Notes under the pieces: model-generated
The model's database searches: none
What the model saw: the letters and a program-made list of their open reading frames with translations, nothing else
Told to the model about the DNA's origin: nothing
In this document: one piece after another, positions 49,276-61,429 of the stretch
Position numbering within the stretch: the stretch's first letter is position 1
Layout: every line of letters starts with the position of its first letter
Translations under genes and position numbers: made by a program
NCBI GenBank assembly: GCA_916048095.2
Contig: OU696570.1
Coordinates: forward strand, 6,625,518 to 6,689,517
From: Sacculina carcini
Taxonomy: Eukaryota > Arthropoda > Thecostraca > Sacculinidae
DNA length: 64,000 nucleotides
Reading direction: 5' to 3'

Positions 49276-49495
49276 GAATTTTAATACCCGCTTGAGTTTA
49301 CTGGGAGAAATCGCTGTAGATTGGTTCATAGCAGGACGTGCCATATAGTCACAGTATGGTACGCGCTTAAAATACCATTTAATATTAATCATAATAAATA
49401 ACTGCGGGTAGTATGAAATGTATAGTTTATCACAGATATATTGATGCTTTCTTGTTTGCGTTCATTATGATGTATTATCAGGAAATTCCTGAAGC

Positions 49496-49630
49496 TGTGC
49501 TCCCGGGTGCAAAAAGGAATGACAACCGATAGTCTAAATTCAGCATGTTCTCATTCCCAGAAGAGCAGGAATTACTATAAAGCGTGACATGGAAATATCC
49601 AAACACATCGGATCATCTTCTATTATAATA
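49496..49630 (+). pseudogene. THAP-like zinc finger remnant of P-type transposase
   Basis: CAPGCKK (Cys-x3-Cys of a THAP finger) is followed, after a frameshift near 49515, by KFSMFSFPEEQELL and VTWKYPN, which resembles the F-x-FP and W positions of THAP domains. Two stop codons lie in the second stretch. THAP fingers bind the ends of P elements. The call relies on the short motif, the flanking inverted repeats and the transposase-like piece at 53266-53500. Confidence 0.4.
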
Positions 49631-49643
49631 TCATCATAGATAT

Positions 49644-50096
49644 TGTGAATGTATTAAACAACGATGTACAAAAAAAATAACGTGATGAAAACTGCGATAT
49701 GTTAATGACCACGAATCCACGCACGAATCTACACGATCCCGCAACAAACCGTAAACTCCACACAAAACAGATACCCTCTTGCCAACGCACTCGTTCGCCC
49801 CACGCTCCCAGTTCACACCACTAAACCAACTGCCCTCGAACGCTCCACATTTCCCCTAGTTACCAGCAAAGTGCAGTACACGCGCGCTCCCACACACAAA
49901 CACATACATGCACACCATCTGCCTGTACAAACAGACACGTACGCATTCACAAAACAAACACCTACCGCTCGCGCAAGGATCACAGCCACACAAACACGCA
50001 CACACTTCCACTCACATACACATACACACTTGCTTATGCAAACACCATATCCCTAACGCACACACACACGCACTAATACCACAGTAATACACCCCA
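49644..50096 (-). repeat. 3' LTR of Y3 (left on the map)
   Basis: 453 bp, rich in CA words, closely matching 52707-53159. The CGCCCCCATG next to it is the polypurine tract in reverse, as in Y1. Confidence 0.9.
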
Positions 50097-52706
50097 CGCC
50101 CCCATGCTGTACACATCAAAATTATCAGACATATTAACATACAGGTAAAGTTATACGTAGTCGTCGAGCCACACCGGTGCTCGTCTTTCTCGCCTTGACC
50201 TTTGCACAAACTCGGGTTCCGGCTCTTGATTCACGTTCTCAATACGTCCTTGGGAAATCACCGGATCCGCCTTGTCCTGTGAACTTTCGCTCTCGTCCTC
50301 GGACTCCCTCCCTAATACTCGCCGAATGTCCAGAACGTGGCGTGACACACCGTCAACTTCGACGTTGTTGGGCGAAACTACTCCGGTGATGCGACCTCTT
50401 CTCCAGCGCGTCGTACAACGTGCATCCGGCGGCTTCACCCAGACGTCATCACCAACACGCCAAACACCACCATCTTCCTCAGGAAGATCCTTCCTCGCCG
50501 ACGGATGTCGCCACTGATACTTATAAATGCCATGCGCGGGGGACACCGTCGCCTTGTTGGAGTCTGCTGGGGCCATATTGTACCAAAACAACACCTCGAT
50601 AGGTGTTGTTCTGCACCGCTCCGCCATACGCTTGATCGTCCTATGGTGCCGCTCGACGATTCCGTTACCTGAGGGTCTATATGCTGCATGATATCTGCGC
50701 TTCACACCCCATCTATCGCAAACATCCGCAAGCTTTGATGACTTGAAAGCTGGGCTGTTGTCTAGGAGAAGTTCTGCAGCCGGTCCACGTTCGAGGAAAA
50801 GCTCGTGAATTACCCTCGCGATATCGTCAGCGTTTTCCGACCGTATTCTTTTCCACACGGCGAACCTACATGGCCCAGAATCCACAATTGTCATATAAGA
50901 CTGGCCTCTGTACTGGGTCACATCTGCCGCCAGTCGACACCAGTTTTCGTCCACACTCAGATCTCCAGGTTGATGGCTGGACGGCGCCGGATCAATCGAC
51001 TGGCATTGAACGCACTCTCTGACACATCTTTTTACCTGGGACCTCGTCGTATCTGGTTCCACCATTCTCGCCAACGAGAGAGTCCTGTCCACTCCAAAAT
51101 GATGTTGTGCATGCATTTCATGAAGTGTCAATGTACATATTTCGTCACTGTTTTCACGGCGTAGTTCCAGCCATGACTTGGGAACACGCGTTAGCCTATC
51201 CGCTTTGTTACTTTCAGACCTTATGAATGAGGGTTTGATTGTGATCGCAAGCTCGGTGACCATGGCGCTCAGGAGGCCCAGCCGGCGCAGAATCAGCACT
51301 TCAGCCGCACTGCTACTCTTCACTCTGCGCTCACCACTAAGCGTAGGACTCAGCCACCCCATAACTCTCATTGAATCAGTAATCACCTCAATCTCGTCCA
51401 AATCCCACTTGACAGCTAGATTGATTCCCTTCAGTACGGCGTCCAGCTCGACAAGGTTAATGTGATTGGCGTCATTCGTTTTGCGCAGCCACGATGCGTC
51501 TTCCACTCCTGATCCGTATATTTCCAGCAAAACACCCAATGCCAGACTGCTGGCATCATACCACACCTTTCCTTTCTTTGATTTGGGTACATACCTGTTT
51601 CCTCGAACAGGGTCACATTCTTCAACCATTCCAAGCATCGAGTTCGCCATTTTCAATGTGCTCCCACTGACAACGTCCTCCCATGCACACTCCTGTGATG
51701 ACCTCTTCACGAAACTGGTTGCCACCCTTAACCAGCCCGCTACAGGGTAGTGCCCAACCAGCTTCCCACATAGCGAAAATAGGCCACGTTTAGTAAGCCC
51801 AGCTTCAACGGATTTTGGCACCTTGTTGCCTCGCCGAAACATCAACTCACCACTTCCGTGGGTAACTAGTTGCAAGCCGAGCACACGCCCGTTGTCTAAT
51901 TTTTCGGGATCCTTTGCGACTAGCCCGTATTTCCGGAGATGGAGAACTACTTCATCTGCACTGACGATGCTTTCGTTCACCAGTATGTCGTCGATGTACG
52001 AGTCAGTGGCACTTTGAATGCGCTCGTCTTGGCTCAAAACCTTAGCTAGAATCTTGGTCATGATGCGGGGTGCGCAGTTGAGCCCAAATCCAAGCCTTGT
52101 CAGAAAGAATCTCGAATTCCCGTACTCCACTTGTTGGAACCTCCAAAGGCTTTCATCCACTCCAATCTGTAGGTAAGATGATTTTAAATCTACCAATTTC
52201 AGAGGGGCTGTCCATTTCCTCCTACTTCTGAGTGTTTCACCACATACCGGTGCGTCGTAGCCTGCGTGGCATTGTACGTGCGCATTAAGTTCCCGAGACA
52301 CATCTCGCGGCATACCGACCACGAAAGCATTTTTGAGTACGTCCTCGTTCTCGATTTCGGCCAGTTTTGCAAGTTTCCTCAGAGCGGACATGTAAACGTC
52401 CGCGGTTTCACCGCTCCACTTGCTGCATGCGAATCTTTCGTATGCAGTGAACCGATTGGCGGGAAAAGCATCGAGGAGTTTCGTTCTGACGTCTTCGTAC
52501 ACCTCCTTCTTCTGCTCGTTCATCTCATTATACACATCGTAGGCTTTTCCGTCAAGAAAAAGCGGCAGCACGTTGGCCAAATCGTCGATCTTCTGCAGTT
52601 TTACAACTCTTTCGAACTTGTTTATCCACTGAACGACGTCCTGCCCCCCATCGAACTGTCGCAGGATCTCATGAAGCTTCATATTTGCCATTGTGCCGAA
52701 ATAGCT

Positions 52707-53159
52707 TGTGAATGTATTAAACAACGATGTACAGAAAAAATAACGTGAAGAAAACTGCGATATGTTAATGACCACGAATCCACGCACGAATCTACACGAT
52801 CCCGCAACAAACCGTTAACTCCACACAAAACCGATACCCTCTTGCCAACGCACTCGTTCGCCCCACGCTCCCAGTTCACACCACTAAACCAACTGCCCTC
52901 GAACGCTCCACATTTCCCCTAGTTACCAACAAAGTGCAGTACACACGCGCTCCCACACACAAACACATACATGCACACCATCTGCCTGTACAACCAGACA
53001 CGCACGCATTCACAAAACAAACACCTACCGCTCGCGCAAGGATCACAGCCACACAAACACGCACACACTTTCACTCACATACACATACACACTTGCTTAT
53101 GCAAACACCATATCCCTAATGCACACACACACGCACTAATACCACAGTAATACACCACA
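52707..53159 (-). repeat. 5' LTR of Y3 (right on the map)
   Basis: 453 bp. On the minus strand it is followed by AGCTATTTCGGCACA and the gag start. Confidence 0.9.
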
Positions 53160-53265
53160 GAGATTGTGTGAATCACGATTAAATCAGGTATTGTTTCAAA
53201 TTGTTTGTGTTTTTATGGAGAATAGACACAAAATCCAGTGTGCTAATCCTCGAATTTATTGATCA

Positions 53266-53500
53266 TCGTACGGTTTGTCGCTCAAAGCTGTTCGTCCGTC
53301 GAGTATTGAAGGACAAAATGTTGAACTTGTGCTGAATGTTGGGTGTGATTTTGCGGTGTTGGCTCTAAGATCATTGGGTGCAAAAAATAATTCTGGTTTC
53401 TCTGAAGATACTGCTCATTATATTTAAATAATTTTGCGTTGGTGGACTATTTGTAATGTAATGACACCCTATAAAGGCTCCAGGTTGAGAAATGCTTATT
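53266..53500 (+). pseudogene. P-type transposase fragment
   Basis: One frame gives YGLSLKAVRPSSIEGQNVEL, VLNVGCDFAVLALRSLG, SEDTAHYI, then after a TAA at 53425-53427 LRWWTICNVMTPYKGSRLRN and DARHLFLERLVRW. The order (Q-N-V-x-L-V-L-N, T-A-x-x-I, WW-x-I-x-N-V) is that of the middle of P-element transposases and THAP9-like proteins. It is a short, broken piece, continued upstream only beyond the LTR insertion. Confidence 0.5.
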
Positions 53501-53762
53501 CTCATCCGTTGACTGATTCAGCTATGGATGCCAGGCATTTGTTTTTGGAGCGTTTAGTGAGATGGTAGGATGGATGAATGTCAGACAGGAATATGGTCGG
53601 TTTGACTAGAGACATTTTGGCTGTGTATTTCAAGTCAGTTCAACCGGAATGCCAGTCAAACACACGCATTAACACATAGCAACGCGTATCGCCCGTACGA
53701 GTCAATCACTTGAACCGATGACGTCATACTTTCGTGAAACAGCCTGCATCTAGGTGGCGTTG

Positions 53763-54698
53763 ATAACACACACGCACATATACATACATACATATGTGAC
53801 AGTACCACAGAATAGAATATAATATCAATAGCAAACAAGTTGGCAATACATAGCAAGCAAATGTCAGCTTAGTAAACAATATGCATATGTAAGCAAACAA
53901 ATGTAAAATTTTGACAGCCAAACAAATGGCATATTTTCATCTTCAGAGCTTATATATCATCCAATTTTCCTTCTGACTCTAATTTATACACTTTCCATGT
54001 CTGGAAAAGGTACCGAAACACGTGATCAAGTAACAAGATAACAAAAAAGGGCATAACTGACCTTACAATGAAAAAGTAACCTGAAAAGCAAAAAAGTAAT
54101 GTGGCTTAATTGTAATGGCGTAATGATGTGTGCATGGGAGTGTAGGTTTGTGCGTATGGTTGAGTGATTGTAGAGTGTGAGAGGTGCGTACTTGTGTGAA
54201 TGGATTCTTTGTGCATGTGCTGTATTGCAGCGAGGAGTGTGCAAGATTGCAAGTGTCGAGTGTCAGGTGTCGTGGTGGCGTTGGTTTGCTCTGCATGTGT
54301 ATGTGAGTGTGTGTGCGCGTATGCAATGGTGTCCTTGTTTTGTCCTCTGAGTTCGTGGATGGGGTCGTTTTCGGGCGTGCTCGCTGTGCGGTGTTGTCTT
54401 GTAGGCGCGCGTGGGACATCGCCGTCCCACGCGCGCCCTGCCTGCCCTGTCTTAATACAGGTTGTTACAAGTAACCTCACGACGAAAAAGTAACTTTTGG
54501 TAACCTAATAACTTTGTTAATAATGATCATATACAACTTTTTCATGGAGTTTTAAACAGCTTATGAAAAAGTTACCTTTAGGTGAGAAAGTAACTTTATT
54601 AACTTTTGACAGTCCTAGTAATGATATACCATTTGTTATAATTTGATTCACAATAAGATCACAAAAAAGTTAAACTTCCTAGAAGAATGTCAACTGAC
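53763..54698. other. Spacer with an AAAAAGTAAC-motif repeat
   Basis: CA-rich from 53765, then from about 54005 to 54620 several GAAAAAGTAACYT words around a GT/GC-rich centre (54110-54460). The right end read in reverse, AGGACTGTCAAAAGTTAAT, matches the left part of the 3901-4010 copy. The central frames (54106-54493) have no motif. Probably a non-autonomous DNA element; the left boundary is unclear. Confidence 0.4.
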
Positions 54699-54702
54699 GG
54701 CT
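54699..54702. repeat. Target-site duplication GGCT, left
   Basis: GGCT directly before the LTR start TGTAGCC and again at 62316-62319 after the inverted LTR. Confidence 0.65.
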
Positions 54703-55588
54703 TGTAGCCACACACATCAATTCTGTTCCATGTATGTCAAATGTGTACACTGTTTTATTGTATTTGCATTTGCCAATTATATCACTGTCACTGTATTACC
54801 GCGAGTGTCATTACGTATTAATTCCGTTATATAACAATTATGTGTGCACGGTGTTTGTATATGCTTTTGATTGTTATTGCTGTTTTATTTATCGCAAAAT
54901 GTTAGACGCGCATGCGCGTCAGACAAACACACACACACACATACACATTCATCATGTTGCACACGGTAGCAGTGACGTCACGTGTAACACCACACCGTAC
55001 GGTTACAACGTGCGGTATATAAAGCGTGCACTTTCGGCAATAAAGGTCTCTTTCACGTCGTCTGCTCTGAGTTTGACTGGTCTCCACGGTACCGCTCCCG
55101 CTCCCTGTAAAATTAGCGAGTTAACCTACGCAATATACATTTCGGTCTTTTTAAAGACCACATCGCCCTCACAGCGTTTTGCCAAGGATAGATTGTGCTC
55201 TGCCGCCTGCCTTGGACTGAATACCGTAGCCGGTTATTCCTCCGAGACAGACACCCATAGTGGTGGGCTTGAGCACATTTGATTCTGAGGCATCAGACGT
55301 TCGCTTTAAACCGTCGAGTCTGGCTAGTGTCACTTAGCGGTGCACTCCCAGCTCGGACGTCTCTTAGCAAGACGGAAGGTTTTTATACCGAGCGTCGCGC
55401 TGTAGGGTAGTCGATTTCGGGTCGACAGACAGGGCACAGCCTGTCGTTCCAGTGCGCTGCAGTTGGCGTTAGTGAGTGACTGGGTCTCACACCCTCCGTC
55501 ACTCGTACACTACGCCACAGGTTCACGGCACACCTGCTGCCACAGCCACTGGGACCGATCGCTAGCGGCATCATGCCCATCAGCGACA
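54703..55588 (+). repeat. Left LTR of G4 (plus orientation)
   Basis: 886 bp, beginning TGTAGCCACACACATC and ending CATCAGCGACA. Includes promoter and polyadenylation motifs listed separately. Confidence 0.85.
54973..55044 (+). promoter_or_regulatory. LTR promoter motifs: CRE, E-box, TATA, AATAAA
   Basis: TGACGTCA (54973-54980) overlaps CACGTG (54979-54984), TATATAAA is at 55016-55023 and AATAAA at 55039-55044. Spacing of the CRE and TATA is that of an RNA polymerase II core promoter. Function is inferred from motifs only. Confidence 0.5.
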
Positions 55589-55589
55589 C

Positions 55590-55599
55590 TGGTGACCCC
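55590..55599 (+). promoter_or_regulatory. Primer-binding site of G4
   Basis: TGGTGACCCC starts one base after the LTR end, as in G2. Confidence 0.65.
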
Positions 55600-56243
55600 G
55601 TGCAGAGCACGGCAGCGCATGGCGCTCAGCCTCATGGCTCCGAGCAAGCGGTACCCAGACCCAGCACCACATTCCGACTGCCAGTGTTCCTACCGGAGGA
55701 TCCTGAAGTCTGGTTGGTACAAGTGGAGTGTGCGTTTGATGTGGCCTGCATCGAGAGCGACGAGACGCGCTTCAAACTTGTTGTGGCAAACCTGCCGCCA
55801 CACATCGCCACGCAATTGAAGGACGTGCTACGCGGACCCAAATCGTTCGCTGCTTTGAGCACCGCCCTGCAGGAACGGCTCGCGCAGTCAAACGCCAGTC
55901 GACTGGATGCGTTACTGTCCAACTAACAACTGGGCGACCAGAAGCCCACCGCCCTACTGCGCTCTATGCGGCATGAGCTACGTTCAGCTGGCGATGTTCC
56001 TGCAGACACAGGCCTTCTCCGCACACTGTTTCTTCAGCGCTTACCACAGGAAGCACGTGCTGCTCTGGCATTACTGCCAGCTTCTAGCACACTGGACGAT
56101 CTCGCCGGCGCCGCCGATCGATACCTGGAGGCCAGCGGTCTTTCATCTCGACCCACAGCAGCTCAGCACGTCACGGCCATCCAGCAGCAGCACCCACCTG
56201 CTTTGGAGCAAGTGCTTTCTACACTCGTGGAAGCAGTCTCCAG
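55600..56243 (+). pseudogene. G4 gag region, first part
   Basis: Capsid-type sequence: LPEDPEVWLVQVECAFDVAC, FKLVVANLPPHIATQL, LGDQKPTALLRSMRHEL and TLFLQRLPQEARAALALLP. It is related to the gag of G2 and followed by an inverted LTR piece. Fossil. Confidence 0.75.
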
Positions 56244-56404
56244 GAATAACCGGCTACGGTATTCAGTCCAAGGCAGGCGGCAGAGCACAATCTATCCTTG
56301 GCAAAACGCTGTGAGGGCGATGTGGTCTTTAAAAAGACCGAAATGTATATTGCGTAGGTTAACTCGCTAATTTTACAGGGAGCGGGAGCGGTACCGTGGA
56401 GACC
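56244..56404 (-). repeat. Inverted internal LTR piece (160 bp)
   Basis: AGGAATAACCGGCTACGG through GGTACCGTGGAGACCA equals the reverse complement of about 55085-55246 and repeats at 61775-61941. One base differs from the right copy near 56359. Confidence 0.85.
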
Positions 56405-57848
56405 ATCAACGGCCTGGTGCTCCGCTCAGCATCGTAGTGGACGCATCAGACACTGGCGTAGGAGCAGTGTTGCAGCAAGAAGTCAACCATCAGTGGCAAC
56501 CGCTGTCATATTTCTCAAAGTCACTCGACAAAACGCAGCGCAAGTACAGCACCTTTGGACGTGAGCTTCTCGGTGTGTACCTGGCAGTGAAACACTTCCG
56601 ACATATAATCGAAGGGCAGCATCCCTGTGTATTCACCGACCACAAGCCGCTCGTGAGTGCACTCGGTGCCGCATCCGATCGTCATTCTCCCCGTGAGCTG
56701 AGACATCTTGACTTCATCAGCCAATTCATCGGAGACATTCGGCATATTCCTGGCAAGGACAACGCAGCTGCTGACGCTCTATCGCGTACTGTGACTATGC
56801 TGACACAACCAAGCGTACCCATTGACGATTTCACCGCACTCGCGCACGCTCAAGTGGAGGATCCGTCCATAGAGGAAATCCGTGGTTCACCTGGCTCACT
56901 GAAGCTCAAGGACGTCAAATTGACAGACGACACTACACTGCTGTGTGACAAATCGACCGGATCTTCGCGTCCAGTATTACCGGTGGCATTGAGGCAACCT
57001 TACACGAAGTTTCTCCACGACATTTCTCACCCGGGTGTCGACGCCACTGTGAAGTTGGTGAGCAAGCGTTTCGCATGGCCCAATATGGATAGAGAAGTGA
57101 GGCACATTGCTAGAGCTTGCATCCAGTGCCAGAAAAACAAAGTGACTCGTCACACCAAATCACCAATCGGAACATTTGACGCACCAAAAAAAAGCTTCGA
57201 CCACATCCATGTTGACCTCGTGGGTCCTCTACCCCCGTCTCGTGGTTGTTCTTACATCCTCACTTGTGTCGACCGTTTCACTCGATGGCCGGAAGCCATC
57301 CCATTCCAGATTCACGCACCGAGACAGTCGCACGTGCGTTCATCAGCAGCTGGATCGCGAGATACGGCGTGCCAACCACCATCACAAGTGACCGCGGTGC
57401 TCAATTCGAGTCGGCGTTGTGGAGTGACATGCAGCGCATGCTTGGTTGTCAACGAAAGCGCACAACCAGCTTCCATCCGGCCTGCAACGGCATGGTGGAA
57501 CGGCTGCACCGGCAGCTGAAAACGGGCCTGAGGGCTCACGATCTCACCTCCTGGACGGACGCTCTGCCTCTGGTTCTGCTAGGCATCCGAGCCACGCACA
57601 AACCGGACATCGGTGCCACAGCAGCGGAGCTCGTGTACGGCTCTACGGTGAGATTACCCGGAGAGTTCTTTCACTCTTCAGCACCGGCTTCTGACCCGTC
57701 TTCGTACGTGAACAGACTGCGACGTCATATGGCGAAACTTAGGCCAACTCTGCCACGTCCGGTTCAGCAGCGTTCATACGTTCCCAGTGCCCTGTCAACG
57801 TGCACTCACGTTTTCGTGCGCAAAGATGGTCATCGCTATCCCCTGGAG
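56405..57848 (+). pseudogene. G4 RNase H-integrase block, first copy
   Basis: RNase [16 protein letters not shown] and [10 protein letters not shown], then integrase [53 protein letters not shown] and AELVYGSTVRLPGEFF. Nearly identical to 59989-61429; I noticed only a couple of differences. Fossil duplicate. Confidence 0.85.
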
Positions 57849-58192
57849 TGTCGCTGATGGGCATGATGCCGCTAGCGATCGGTCCCAGTGGCTGTGGCAG
57901 CAGGTGTGCCGTGAACCTGTGGCGTAGTGTACGAGTGACGGAGGGTGTGAGACCCAGTCACTCACTAACGCCAACTGCAGCGCACTGGAACGACAGGCTG
58001 TGCCCTGTCTGTCGACCCGAAATCGACTACCCTACAGCGCGACGCTCGGTATAAAAACCTTCCGTCTTGCTAAGAGACGTCCGAGCTGGGAGTGCACCGC
58101 TAAGTGACACTAGCCAGACTCGACGGTTTAAAGCGAACGTCTGATGCCTCAGAATCAAATGTGCTCAAGCCCACCACTATGGGTGTCTGTCT
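57849..58192 (-). repeat. Inverted partial LTR (344 bp)
   Basis: Begins TGTCGCTGATGGGC, the reverse of the LTR end, and runs to GGGTGTCTGTCT. Matches the first 344 bases of the inverted right LTR. Followed by about 70 bp of gag in reverse orientation. Confidence 0.85.
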
Positions 58193-58262
58193 TCTGGGTG
58201 GGCTTCTGGTCGCCCAGTTGTTAGTTGGACAGTAACGCATCCAGTCGACTGGCGTTTGACTG

Positions 58263-61200
58263 CGCGAGCCGTCCAACGAGACTGGAGACGTCCAACAAGG
58301 AGCTACGCACAGCGCTGCATGACCGCCCGACGTTACGTGATCGGCAGCAGTCCGTCGCGTACAACAATCGCCGGCGATCACCGTCACCACGACCTACACG
58401 GCATCGTCAATCCTTCAGTAGAGGTGAGACGCACCACAGTGCATCACGCTCACCACAACAGCCAGCACATTCACAGCGGCGGCGGATCTGCCATTACCAC
58501 GCGCGCTTCGGTGCCGATGCTCGTAAATGCTCACCTCCGTGCTCATGGGCGTTAAACTGAAGAGCCCCCAGCACGTGGCGCAGTGTTTGGGAGGCAATGC
58601 AAGGTTAGTGCCATTATTGTTCGTGAGTGATAGGGCAACACATGAAAAATATCTCATAGACACTGGCGCACAAGTGAGTGTCTTGCCATACAAAAGCAAC
58701 AAACATTGCTTTTCACGCACCGCAAATCAGACACGACTACGAGCCGCCAACGGGTCTGCCATTGAGATGTACGGCACTAGACACCACACCGTTACCTTCG
58801 GCAACGGCGCAACGTGTCCGTGGACATTTCTGGTCGCTGACGTAAATATGCCTATTATCGGCGCGGATTTTCTGCGAGCACACAGATTGGTCGTGGACAT
58901 CAACCAGCAACGGCTACTACGAGATGGCGTCGTCCTGAATACGGGCTCGATTCTACAGCTGACAGCACCCGGCATTCAGGTGATTGCAATGCCGCTCACC
59001 GCCTACCAACACGTCCTGGACGAGTTTACGGACCTGACAGCTCCTCCCACTGCACCGTCACAGGTGAAGCATTCAGTCACACACCACATCGTGACCACCG
59101 GCCAGCCAGTGTTCTTCAGGCCCAGACGTCTGCCACAGGGTCGCGATGTCATTGCCAGACGCGAATTCGACAATATGTTGAAACTCGGCATCATACGCCC
59201 ATCGTCCAGCAACTGGGCATCACCACTGCATCTCGTGCCGAAGAAAACACCAGGTGAGTGGCGCCCATGCGGCGATTACCGTGGGTTGAACGCACGCACA
59301 GTGCCTGACAGGTACCCGCTGCCGTACCTCAGAGATTTTTCAACGCACCTGCACGGCTGCACGTTATTTTCTACGCTGGATTTGGTACGCGCTTATAATC
59401 AGATTCCTGTCGAACCGGCGGACATTCCAAAAACAGCAATAACAACGCCGTTTGGGCTTTACGAAATGGTGCGTATGCCATTTGGCCTTCGCAACGCGGG
59501 ACAAACTTTTCAACGGTTCATCGACGAGGTGTTGCGCGGAGTTCCTCATTGTTTTGCATACCTGGATGATATTTTACTGGCCAGCCCGTCCGAAACACAT
59601 CATGAGAACCTCCTGCGAACCGTTTTCACTCGACTTCAACAGTACGGCATCGTCGTAAACAAGGACAAGTGCGTACTCGGTGCCAAACGCGTCAAGTTCC
59701 TGGGACACATGGTAGACTCTGGCGGTGTCCACCCACTTCCTGAGAGAGTGGACGCCATACGTCACTACCCATTGCCATCCAGCCAGTCCGGACTACGACG
59801 CTTCTTGGGTATGGTAGCGTACTACCACAGATTCATTCCGAACGCCGCCCATATGCTTCAGCCCCTCCATGCGCTCATCACACACCGCGCCAAACGCTCC
59901 AGAGCTGCCGTCGCCTGGACTGTGTCAACACAAGATGCGTTCGAATCGATCAAACACACGTTGTCACAAGCAGCTCAGCTCGCCCATCAACGGCCTGGTG
60001 CTCCGCTCAGCATCGTAGTGGACGCATCAGACACTGGCGTAGGAGCAGTGTTGCAGCAAGAAGTCAACCATCAGTGGCAACCGCTGTCATATTTCTCAAA
60101 GTCACTCGACAAAACGCAGCGCAAGTACAGCACCTTTGGACGTGAGCTTCTCGGTGGGTACCTGGCAGTGAAACACTTCCGACATATAATCGAAGGGCAG
60201 CATCCCTGTGTATTCACCGACCACAAGCCGCTCGTGAGTGCACTCGGTGCCGCATCCGATCGTCATTCTCCCCGTGAGCTGAGACATCTTGACTTCATCA
60301 GCCAATTCATCGGAGACATTCGGCATATTCCTGGCAAGGACAACGCAGCTGCTGACGCTCTATCGCGTACTGTGACTATGCTGACACAACCAAGCGTACC
60401 CATTGACGATTTCACCGCACTCGCGCACGCTCAAGTGGAGGATCCGTCCATAGAGGAAATCCGTCGTTCACCTGGCTCACTGAAGCTCAAGGACGTCAAA
60501 TTGACAGACGACACTACACTGCTGTGTGACAAATCGACCGGATCTTCGCGTCCAGTATTACCGGTGGCATTGAGGCAACCTTACACGAAGTTTCTCCACG
60601 ACATTTCTCACCCGGGTGTCGACGCCACTGTGAAGTTGGTGAGCAAGCGTTTCGCATGGCCCAATATGGATAGAGAAGTGAGGCACATTGCTAGAGCTTG
60701 CATCCAGTGCCAGAAAAACAAAGTGACTCGTCACACCAAATCACCAATCGGAACATTTGACGCACCAAAAAAAAGCTTCGACCACATCCATGTTGACCTC
60801 GTGGGTCCTCTACCCCCGTCTCGTGGTTGTTCTTACATCCTCACTTGTGTCGACCGTTTCACTCGATGGCCGGAAGCCATCCCATTCCAGATTCACGCAC
60901 CGAGACAGTCGCACGTGCGTTCATCAGCAGCTGGATCGCGAGATACGGCGTGCCAACCACCATCACAAGTGACCGCGGTGCTCAATTCGAGTCGGCGTTG
61001 TGGAGTGACATGCAGCGCATGCTTGGTTGTCAACGAAAGCGCACAACCAGCTTCCATCCGGCCTGCAACGGCATGGTGGAACGGCTGCACCGGCAGCTGA
61101 AAACGGGCCTGAGGGCTCACGATCTCACCTCCTGGACGGACGCTCTGCCTCTGGTTCTGCTAGGCATCCGAGCCACGCACAAACCGGACATCGGTGCCAC

Positions 61201-61429
61201 AGCAGCGGAGCTCGTGTACGGCTCTACGGTGAGATTACCCGGAGAGTTCTTTCACTCTTCAGCACCGGCTTCTGACCCGTCTTCGTACGTGAACAGACTG
61301 CGACGTCATATGGCGAAACTTAGGCCAACTCTGCCACGTCCGGTTCAGCAGCGTTCATACGTTCCCAGTGCCCTGTCAACGTGCACTCACGTTTTCGTGC
61401 GCAAAGATGGTCATCGCTATCCCCTGGAG
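58263..61429 (+). pseudogene. G4 gag end and pol: knuckle, protease, RT, RNase H, integrase
   Basis: Nucleocapsid [19 protein letters not shown], protease [12 protein letters not shown] near 58660, reverse transcriptase [38 protein letters not shown] and [12 protein letters not shown], RNase [11 protein letters not shown], integrase with [20 protein letters not shown] and [11 protein letters not shown] long open stretch lies within 58.5-61.1 kb. Typical Ty3/Gypsy order. The element is classed as broken overall. Confidence 0.85.

Larger units (their letters stand above)
49644..53159 (-). mobile_element. LTR retroelement Y3 (YIDD-type family), both LTRs
   Basis: LTRs of 453 bp at 49644-50096 and 52707-53159, on the plus strand starting TGTGAATGTATTAAAC. 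The flanks GATAT and GAGAT agree at four of five bases, an imperfect duplication. Minus-strand parts: gag (about 52690-52280), RT with DLKSSYLQIGVDE and YIDDILV (about 52240-51870), RNase H WYDASSLALGVLLEI (about 51590-51170), integrase HHFGVDRTL, LLLDNSPAFKS and SGNGIVERHHRT (about 51130-50550) and a C-terminal domain WRVGDDVWVKPPDARC. It is broken, with about one break. It lies inside the P element. Confidence 0.85.
48605..53762 (+). mobile_element. P/THAP-type DNA transposon, decayed, split by LTR element Y3
   Basis: Terminal inverted repeats of about 47 bp at 48605-48652 and 53716-53762 share CAACGCCACCTAGA and CACGAAAGTATGACGTCATC. The element's own DNA is 48605-49643 and 53160-53762. 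It holds a degenerate THAP-like start (about 49496-49630) and a piece of transposase (about 53266-53500) with the P-type pattern IEGQNVELVLN, TAHYI, LRWWTICNVMTPYKG. I found no clean target-site duplication; the flanks CTAGACTA and CATCTAGG differ. Inference: a P-superfamily element, long inactive. Confidence 0.6.

Noticed and set aside
48614-53753. 8-bp target duplication for the P-type element
   Set aside because: The flanks CTAGACTA and CATCTAGG do not match; palindromic CCTAGG-type sequence around the left end makes alignment ambiguous.
54106-54493. Frames of 97-124 codons on both strands
   Set aside because: They overlap each other on opposite strands in a GT/CA-biased centre of a repeat and contain no motif.
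56244-56404. 160-bp segment as an intron or independent small element
   Set aside because: It equals an internal piece of the G4 LTR in reverse orientation, so it belongs to the rearrangement of that element.
57846-58054. 84-codon frames repeated at 57.8 and 61.4 kb as a possible small gene
   Set aside because: They lie in inverted LTR copies of Gypsy G4; the duplication is that of the LTR.
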